A stretch of 64,000 bases of DNA. Source: an uncultured Bacteroidales bacterium (GTDB lineage Bacteria; Bacteroidota; Bacteroidia; Bacteroidales; Paludibacteraceae). Both the position numbers and the translations under genes were made by a program. The notes beneath the pieces were generated by a model. It did not search any database and had not been told where the DNA came from. It worked only from the letters and a program-made list of their open reading frames with translations. Shown piece after piece: positions 59,355 through 64,000 of this stretch. The stretch lies in contig CALUNA010000015.1 of the NCBI GenBank assembly GCA_944321895.1, positions 1 through 64,000 of the forward strand, read 5' to 3'. Position 1 is the first letter of the stretch. Each line of letters opens with the position of its first letter.

Positions 59355-60617
59355 TTATAATTTACGTTTAAAGAACCAGTTCTCGTTTACGCTGGTGCTG
59401 ATGGTGAACTTAAAGTAATCTTCACGCAACGATACGGTAGAACCGACTTTGCCATATTCAAATGTTGCATTAATGACGGAATTTGAGTTCCGCAGTGGAA
59501 ATCCGACTCCAATGGCGGCTCCAATGTTATTTGAAAAAAAGTCCTTTTGCACGCCTGTAATGTATGAGTTGGATATGTTTATTCCAGCCCGGAAAGCCAT
59601 CCTGTCTATGTATTTTTGCCCCATGGGATTATGTCTGTATTCTGCGCCCAATGCAAATTTCATGCGATTCTGCAAACTGTCCGTCTTTCCGAAGTATTTG
59701 GCACTGGCCCAGTCCTGAAAATTGTAGTCGGCACTGATTACCAAACGGTTGTCGTATGTGTATTGTATTCCGACTCCATAACACATAGGCAAGTCAAAAC
59801 CATCTGATGAAATATTCGTCGTGTCGTTTGTGTTTGTCTCTATTTGCAGGAAAGTTCCGTTTAGCTTTGATTTGTTCTCAAAAGTAGCTCCTAACACAAT
59901 GTTGTGTTTTTTGGCAAATGTATGATATGCCTGAATACCGTATCTGAAACGAAAATCGCTTACGTCGATGTAATTTCTTTGCAATACGGTAGCATACGTG
60001 CTTGATGTAAAACTGAGGCTTCTCATATTTTCCACTTTTCCGAACATGTAATAGGCATTGGCGCCGATTGAAACATGTTTGAACAATTCAAAGGACAATC
60101 CCATATATACCTGGCTGATACCTCCTTCTCCATAATAGTTCTTGGTCCAGTATGCATGTGTCGGATTTCCGTTTACATCCGTTTGCCCCGTTATCACCAG
60201 AGAGTCCGATTCCGTCAAATCGTATCCTACTGATGAATATGGCAACAATCCTGCACTGAAGCCGATCCATTTGCCAATGGGAAATTGCATGGTTATGTAT
60301 TCCAGATTCCCGTTGAATGTATTGCGATGCCCTGCCTGGTCGGTAAGCCTGGACGTCAATATGCTTGCTCCCACATCAAACATGAAGGTCATGGAATCAA
60401 CTGCCGTATAAGATGCCGGGTTTGCAGAGTTGATGCTTTTATTTGACCTTGTGGCGGTGGAAACGCCTCCCATTGCTCTTTGTTCTCCATTTGCGTTGTT
60501 GCTGATATCACCATATCCGAAACGTGTGTATGGCGAATTCGTGTTGTTCTGGGAACTGGCATGTTGATATACCGTACACACAAATAAAACGAACAGCGTT
60601 ATCCTGAGTTTATGCAT
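59355..60617 (-). CDS. Outer-membrane beta-barrel protein (FadL/OmpP1-like)
   Basis: 420 residues. The signal peptide ends near ASSQ. The start of the mature protein (NSPYTRFGYGDISNN, then MGGVSTATRSNKSINSANPAS) is the conserved beginning of Bacteroidota FadL-like porins. About fourteen amphipathic strands follow, and the C-terminus ends ENWFFKRKL. The ligand is unknown. The same fold is used by PorV of type IX secretion, but I see no specific PorV signature. Its first eight bases overlap the end of coaX, so translation is coupled. Confidence 0.8.
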   Translation of the reverse strand: MHKLRITLFVLFVCTVYQHASSQNNTNSPYTRFGYGDISNNANGEQRAMGGVSTATRSNKSINSANPASYTAVDSMTFMFDVGASILTSRLTDQAGHRNTFNGNLEYITMQFPIGKWIGFSAGLLPYSSVGYDLTESDSLVITGQTDVNGNPTHAYWTKNYYGEGGISQVYMGLSFELFKHVSIGANAYYMFGKVENMRSLSFTSSTYATVLQRNYIDVSDFRFRYGIQAYHTFAKKHNIVLGATFENKSKLNGTFLQIETNTNDTTNISSDGFDLPMCYGVGIQYTYDNRLVISADYNFQDWASAKYFGKTDSLQNRMKFALGAEYRHNPMGQKYIDRMAFRAGINISNSYITGVQKDFFSNNIGAAIGVGFPLRNSNSVINATFEYGKVGSTVSLREDYFKFTISTSVNENWFFKRKL

Positions 60618-61338
60618 TGTATTCCAATATTCGGTTCAGGCCAATTAGTACCAAAAATATTTCTACAAAGGTCGTAATTTTTAACCGGTTATGAAAGTAA
60701 TAAAGGTTTCCTCCTGTTAAAAAAGTCAAAACATCTGAGTATGAGCGGTGTAGCTGTTCATAATAGCTTTCAATTTCAAAAACGATTCCGTTCATTACAC
60801 CGCTTGCAATGGCTTCTTCCGTGTTTTGTCCGATCAGTTGCCAGTCAGTGTGCTCTTTGATGTTGATCAGCGGCAATTGTTTGGTGTAGTCATGCAAGGC
60901 TTTGAGGCGCATTTTTACGCCGGGAGCGATATTTCCACCGACATACTGGTTTTGTGCATTTACGATATCATATGTTATGGCGGAGCCAATGTCGATAATC
61001 AGCAGATTTCTGTTTGGCTGCAGGAAGTTGGCACCGACAGCAGCAGCCAACCGGTCGTTTCCCAGGGAGGTTGGAGTCTTGTACAGGTTGTCTATTGGCA
61101 GAGGAACCGTATGGTCAAGGTGGATGAATTTCTTGACGTGCTGCCGTATAAATGACTCATGGGCGGCATTTGCATCCACAACGCTTGACAGGATGCAGCT
61201 TTCTATCGCATGGTCTCTGAACAAGGCAATCAGGTCTTCCGTGGCAAAGTTCTTATATAACTTGTTGTCAATGAGCCTGTTCTTGTCGAAAATGCCGATT
61301 TTTGTGCATGAATTTCCTTGATCAATGCATAAGTTCAT
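60610..61338 (-). CDS. coaX: Type III pantothenate kinase
   Basis: 242 residues. ASKHA-fold kinase phosphorylating pantothenate, the first step of CoA synthesis. It has the N-terminal phosphate loop CIDQGNSCTKIG, the FIHLDHTVPLPIDNLYKTPTSLGNDRLAA pantothenate site (near 70-99, cited in part) and DIGSAITYDIV near residue 116. Full length. Its start is one base from the hisG stop and its end overlaps the outer-membrane protein gene, which fixes one operon. Type III enzymes are insensitive to CoA feedback. Confidence 0.93.
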   Translation of the reverse strand: MNLCIDQGNSCTKIGIFDKNRLIDNKLYKNFATEDLIALFRDHAIESCILSSVVDANAAHESFIRQHVKKFIHLDHTVPLPIDNLYKTPTSLGNDRLAAAVGANFLQPNRNLLIIDIGSAITYDIVNAQNQYVGGNIAPGVKMRLKALHDYTKQLPLINIKEHTDWQLIGQNTEEAIASGVMNGIVFEIESYYEQLHRSYSDVLTFLTGGNLYYFHNRLKITTFVEIFLVLIGLNRILEYNA

Positions 61339-61339
61339 G

Positions 61340-62191
61340 TTACAATATCATTTTTTCTATGGGGACGACTAAAATACCTTCTGCGCCCAAAGATTTCAAT
61401 TTTCCAATAACTTCCCAAAAACGTTGTTCGTCGATGACTGCATGCAGCGAACTCCAGCCTTCTTTTGCCAATGGCATTATGGATGGACTGCGCATTCCAG
61501 GCAAAACTTCTATGATTTGCTGCAGGTTGGCCGTCGGAATGTTCATCAGGACATATTTCTTGCCTTCTGCCAGTTGCACAGCATTGAAGCGGAACAGCAA
61601 TTCGTCCAGAATGGCTCTTTTCTCGGCTGAAAGCTGTGGATTGGCAATCAGGATGGCTTCCGATTGCATGACAACTTCTACTTCTTTCAGCTGGTTGGTA
61701 ACCAACGTGCTTCCAGAACTGACAATGTCAAAGATAGCATCTGAAAGACCTATGCCGGGAGATATCTCCACCGACCCGGTGATTACGTGGATATCGGCAT
61801 TTATTTGGTGTGCCTGCAAAAAGTCTTTCAGAATTTTAGGATATGAAGTTGCTATTGTCTTGCCATTGAACCATTCCAGGCCAGGGTAGTTTTCCGATTT
61901 CGGAATGGCCAAGGAGAGGCGGCATTTGCTGAATCCCAGTTTTTTGATTATTCTGGCCGGTTCTCCTTTTTCTACAAATTCATTTTCACCCACAATGCCT
62001 ATGTCGGCAGCGCCATTGGCAACGGATGGTGGAATGTCGTCATCGCGTAGAAACAGCATTTCGGCCGGAAAATTGCGTGCTGCGACCAAAAGCATGCGGT
62101 TGCCTTTGTCCAGCTTAATGCCGGCTTCTGCAATTAATGACATGGTTTCATCGTATAGCCTTCCCTTGGTTTGTACTGCAATGCGTAGCAT
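61340..62191 (-). CDS. hisG: ATP phosphoribosyltransferase, long form
   Basis: 283 residues, the first enzyme of histidine synthesis. Two periplasmic-binding-like lobes (about 1-205) carry QTKGRLYDE, GIVGENEFVE and the PRPP loop near SDAIFDIVSSGSTL. An ACT-like regulatory domain (about 206-283) makes it the self-sufficient long form that needs no HisZ and is inhibited by histidine. No other his gene is present. It instead heads a run with coaX and envelope genes, an uncommon context. The promoter element lies 26 bp upstream. Confidence 0.95.
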   Translation of the reverse strand: MLRIAVQTKGRLYDETMSLIAEAGIKLDKGNRMLLVAARNFPAEMLFLRDDDIPPSVANGAADIGIVGENEFVEKGEPARIIKKLGFSKCRLSLAIPKSENYPGLEWFNGKTIATSYPKILKDFLQAHQINADIHVITGSVEISPGIGLSDAIFDIVSSGSTLVTNQLKEVEVVMQSEAILIANPQLSAEKRAILDELLFRFNAVQLAEGKKYVLMNIPTANLQQIIEVLPGMRSPSIMPLAKEGWSSLHAVIDEQRFWEVIGKLKSLGAEGILVVPIEKMIL

Positions 62192-62216
62192 GTGATTGTG
62201 CGTTAAATTTCGGGCG

Positions 62217-62224
62217 CAAAGGTA
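62217..62224 (-). promoter_or_regulatory. -7 element of the hisG-coaX-OMP-TPR-lptC operon
   Basis: TACCTTTG on the minus strand, 26 bp before the hisG start. I see no his-leader peptide or attenuator. Confidence 0.6.
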
Positions 62225-62322
62225 AGTTTTTTTGTTTGTTGGCAGAATAGATTGGCAAAAAAATCTGTTTTAGACATGATTTTAACGGGAAAATGTCTCG
62301 GGCCATGGCTGGCAATCGGCAC

Positions 62323-62359
62323 AAAAAAAACTGTCCGATCTTGTGAACCGGACAGTTTT
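62323..62359 (-). terminator. Terminator of the small lipoprotein gene
   Basis: AAAACTGTCCG (62327-62337) pairs with CGGACAGTTTT (62349-62359). On the minus strand it is followed by eight T. Confidence 0.88.
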
Positions 62360-62378
62360 CTGTATTGCAAAAGATTTA

Positions 62379-62567
62379 TTATTCTGCAACGGGAGCTTCT
62401 GCAGTTGCAACGGAATCAACGGCAACGGAATCAACGGTAACGGTTTCTTCAACTACAACTTCTTCAACAACGGCCGGTGCTTCTTCAGTAGCTTCGTTGT
62501 TGTTGGCTTTCTGGCCACATGCAGCAAATGCAAATGCAACGGCAGCAAACAAAAATACTTTTTTCAT
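62379..62567 (-). CDS. Very small acidic lipoprotein
   Basis: 62 residues. A lipoprotein signal (lipobox AFAAC, Cys17) leads to a mature part of only 46 residues, composed mostly of Glu, Val, Ala and Thr. It includes VDSVAVDSVAT, encoded by short tandem repeats. The clear promoter element, terminator and signal peptide argue that this is a real gene. Small acidic lipoproteins of this kind are common in Bacteroidales, with no known function. It might be a surface charge or spacer protein, but nothing in the sequence shows that. Confidence 0.75.
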   Translation of the reverse strand: MKKVFLFAAVAFAFAACGQKANNNEATEEAPAVVEEVVVEETVTVDSVAVDSVATAEAPVAE

Positions 62568-62614
62568 TTCGTTTTAATTTTAAAAAATTGAACAATTTGG
62601 TTTTAAAAACGCCG

Positions 62615-62622
62615 CAAAGATA
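62615..62622 (-). promoter_or_regulatory. -7 element of the small lipoprotein gene
   Basis: TATCTTTG on the minus strand, 48 bp before the ATG at 62567. Confidence 0.6.
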
Positions 62623-62698
62623 CACTTTTTTTCTTTAAGTTGTTATCAAAACATAAGTTTTTCCTGATTTTTTTATTGGTTACTTGTTTTTTCCCGTA

Positions 62699-64000
62699 TC
62701 AGTCCTTGAAACCGGTCGTGTAAAGGTAACGTTTGATGCTCTTTTTGGGCGTTTTTTCAAATTCGTGCGGGTATAATTTGATTTTTGAGATGTTTTCGTA
62801 TGCAGCAACCATGCTGTTCAGTGTCTTTCTGTTTTCTTCCATCATCTCTTGCAGTTGCGACTGGTTGAGGTGTTCGGCATCTACGGCTTCGTAATCCGGA
62901 CATACCAATGCAATGAGCTTGCCTTCATGTTGCATGACCAGGCTTTCCATGACGTAGGGCAGGTTGTTCAGGCGTGCCTCTATTTCTTCCGGATAAATAT
63001 TTTGTCCGTTTGCGCCGAGAATCATGGTTTTGTTGCGGCCACGAATAAAGATATTCTTGTTTTCATCGATTGTGCCCAGATCGCCGGTACGTAACCAGCC
63101 GTCTTCTGTGAAAATGGCTTTGGTGGCATCCGGATTTTTGTAGTAGCCGGACATTACGTTTTCGCCGCGTACCAGAATTTCACCGATGCCATCGGCATCC
63201 GGATGGTCTATTTTGGCTTCCATGTTGTATAAGACCTTGCCGGTGGAGAATGGAACAAATTCCTGCCATGGAGCATAGGATATCAACGGGGCACATTCCG
63301 TCATGCCGTAGCCCACTGTGAACGGGAACTTGATTTTGTGGAAAAAGTCTTCCACTTCGGCGTTCAGGGGTGCACCACCGACAACGATTTCTACAAATTC
63401 CCCTCCAAATGCATCTATCAGCTTTTTCCTGATTTGGTTCAGAACTTGTTGGTCCAGGAACGGAATGCTCAATACCCAGCGCATGGAAGGTTTTGCCAAT
63501 AGTGGCAGTATCTGTTTTTTGTATATCTTTTCTATAATCAGCGGCACGCAAAAAATAACATGCGGACGGATTTCCGAGAACGCTTTCAGCAGGATTTTGG
63601 CCGATGGCGTCTTCCCGATGAAATGGGTGTGACCGCCGGCGCACACGGAAGTCAGAAAGTCGAACGCACAGCCGTAGGCGTGTGCAAGAGGCAGGAATGC
63701 GACAACGCGATCTCCGCGTCTCACCAGGTTGGTCGTAAAGCCAAAGGTTACATTACCGGCAAGTGCATTCCCGCTTGTCATGACGCCCTTGCTGAATCCG
63801 GTGGTACCGGATGTGTAATTGATGGACACGATTTCCGTATTGGGCTTGTCTATGTAACGGACACAGTCCGGATAGAATCCATCGCTGTATTTTTCGGCAA
63901 ATATCTTTTCTATGTTTGGAAGTGAGATCTGCTCTAAGGTGAATTGCGGTTCTTCTGCTTGTTCTTCAGCCGTTTCATGCTCGTTCTCAACGGGAATCTT
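62699..64000 (-). CDS. AMP-binding acyl-CoA synthetase-like enzyme, 5' end outside the window
   Basis: The reading frame stays open to the last base, so the true start lies beyond 64000 and the gene is partial. The visible 433 residues contain the AMP/ATP loop YTSGTTGFSKGV, GYGMTECAPLISY, DGWLRTGDLG, the hinge RGRNKTMILGANGQNIYPEEIEARL (quoted in part) and the C-terminal catalytic lysine in PKKSIKRYLY. These are ANL-superfamily motifs of long-chain fatty-acid-CoA ligases, which usually have about 550-600 residues. An in-frame GTG at 63829 is an internal Val (EIVSINY), not a start. An acyl-ACP synthetase role is an alternative. Confidence 0.9.
   Translation of the reverse strand, partial: KIPVENEHETAEEQAEEPQFTLEQISLPNIEKIFAEKYSDGFYPDCVRYIDKPNTEIVSINYTSGTTGFSKGVMTSGNALAGNVTFGFTTNLVRRGDRVVAFLPLAHAYGCAFDFLTSVCAGGHTHFIGKTPSAKILLKAFSEIRPHVIFCVPLIIEKIYKKQILPLLAKPSMRWVLSIPFLDQQVLNQIRKKLIDAFGGEFVEIVVGGAPLNAEVEDFFHKIKFPFTVGYGMTECAPLISYAPWQEFVPFSTGKVLYNMEAKIDHPDADGIGEILVRGENVMSGYYKNPDATKAIFTEDGWLRTGDLGTIDENKNIFIRGRNKTMILGANGQNIYPEEIEARLNNLPYVMESLVMQHEGKLIALVCPDYEAVDAEHLNQSQLQEMMEENRKTLNSMVAAYENISKIKLYPHEFEKTPKKSIKRYLYTTGFKD

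Noticed and set aside
59355-60617. Assignment of the outer-membrane protein as PorV of type IX secretion
   Set aside because: The fold class fits, but no PorV-specific signature was recognised, and neighbours are coaX and lptC rather than porU or other T9SS genes.

Overview
The window is chromosomal DNA of a member of the Bacteroidota, most likely the order Bacteroidales. The evidence is: Mfa/FimA-type fimbrial lipoproteins, a DUF3575 protein, a GldB-family lipoprotein, LptC, a formylglycine-type sulfatase, HemW, long-form HisG, and many copies of the Bacteroidota -7 promoter element TAnnTTTG instead of a sigma70 -10 box. I cannot settle family or genus from the sequence alone. There is no rRNA, CRISPR array, intact insertion sequence or complete prophage. 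One tRNA gene is present.

Layout. 1-4.4 kb: rlmD, an aldose-1-epimerase-like gene and a secreted sulfatase. 4.4-20.8 kb (minus strand): a five-gene fimbrial operon read as DUF3575 protein, FimA/Mfa1-like fimbrillin, Mfa2-like anchor, second fimbrillin-like lipoprotein, and finally an 11.4-kb gene for a 3812-residue secreted beta-helix protein. That protein ends in a domain resembling a type IX secretion sorting signal. This operon is the most interesting object here. 21-23.1 kb: a truncated ogt copy and an intact ogt copy share a 155-bp near-identical segment and flank a DUF1016/PD-(D/E)XK nuclease gene. 23.3-30.6 kb: an M23 peptidase, alaS with a hairpin and T-run in its leader, an AT-rich DUF3825 gene, purT and gldB. 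30.7-37.2 kb (minus): a class A penicillin-binding protein, a TPR protein and a TraB/GumN-like protein in one run, preceded by hemW. 37.3-39.7 kb: an accessory patch at tRNA-Pro with an internally deleted integrase, a HicAB-like toxin-antitoxin pair with palindromic operators, a lipoprotein and a small XRE regulator. 39.8-46.4 kb: panB, then a tightly coupled plus-strand run of a WbpM/PglF-type dehydratase, a WecA/MraY-type transferase, an ABC-F protein and an RsmI-like methyltransferase. 46.4-55.7 kb: dnaB, ispE, gyrA, a TPR protein and clpB. 55.8-64 kb: fabG, a Bcp-type peroxiredoxin, the operon hisG-coaX-OMP-TPR-lptC, a tiny acidic lipoprotein and an AMP-binding ligase cut off by the window end.

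Most of the window is housekeeping: translation, DNA topology and replication, protein quality control, cofactors (pantothenate, CoA, isoprenoid), fatty acids and envelope assembly. Three accessory zones stand out: the fimbrial/giant-adhesin operon, the ogt-DUF1016 mosaic, and the tRNA-Pro patch. Gene starts were chosen using promoter elements and stop/start overlaps. In several genes (the epimerase, alaS, ispE, fabG, the peroxiredoxin, the RsmI-like gene) the longest open frame begins too early.
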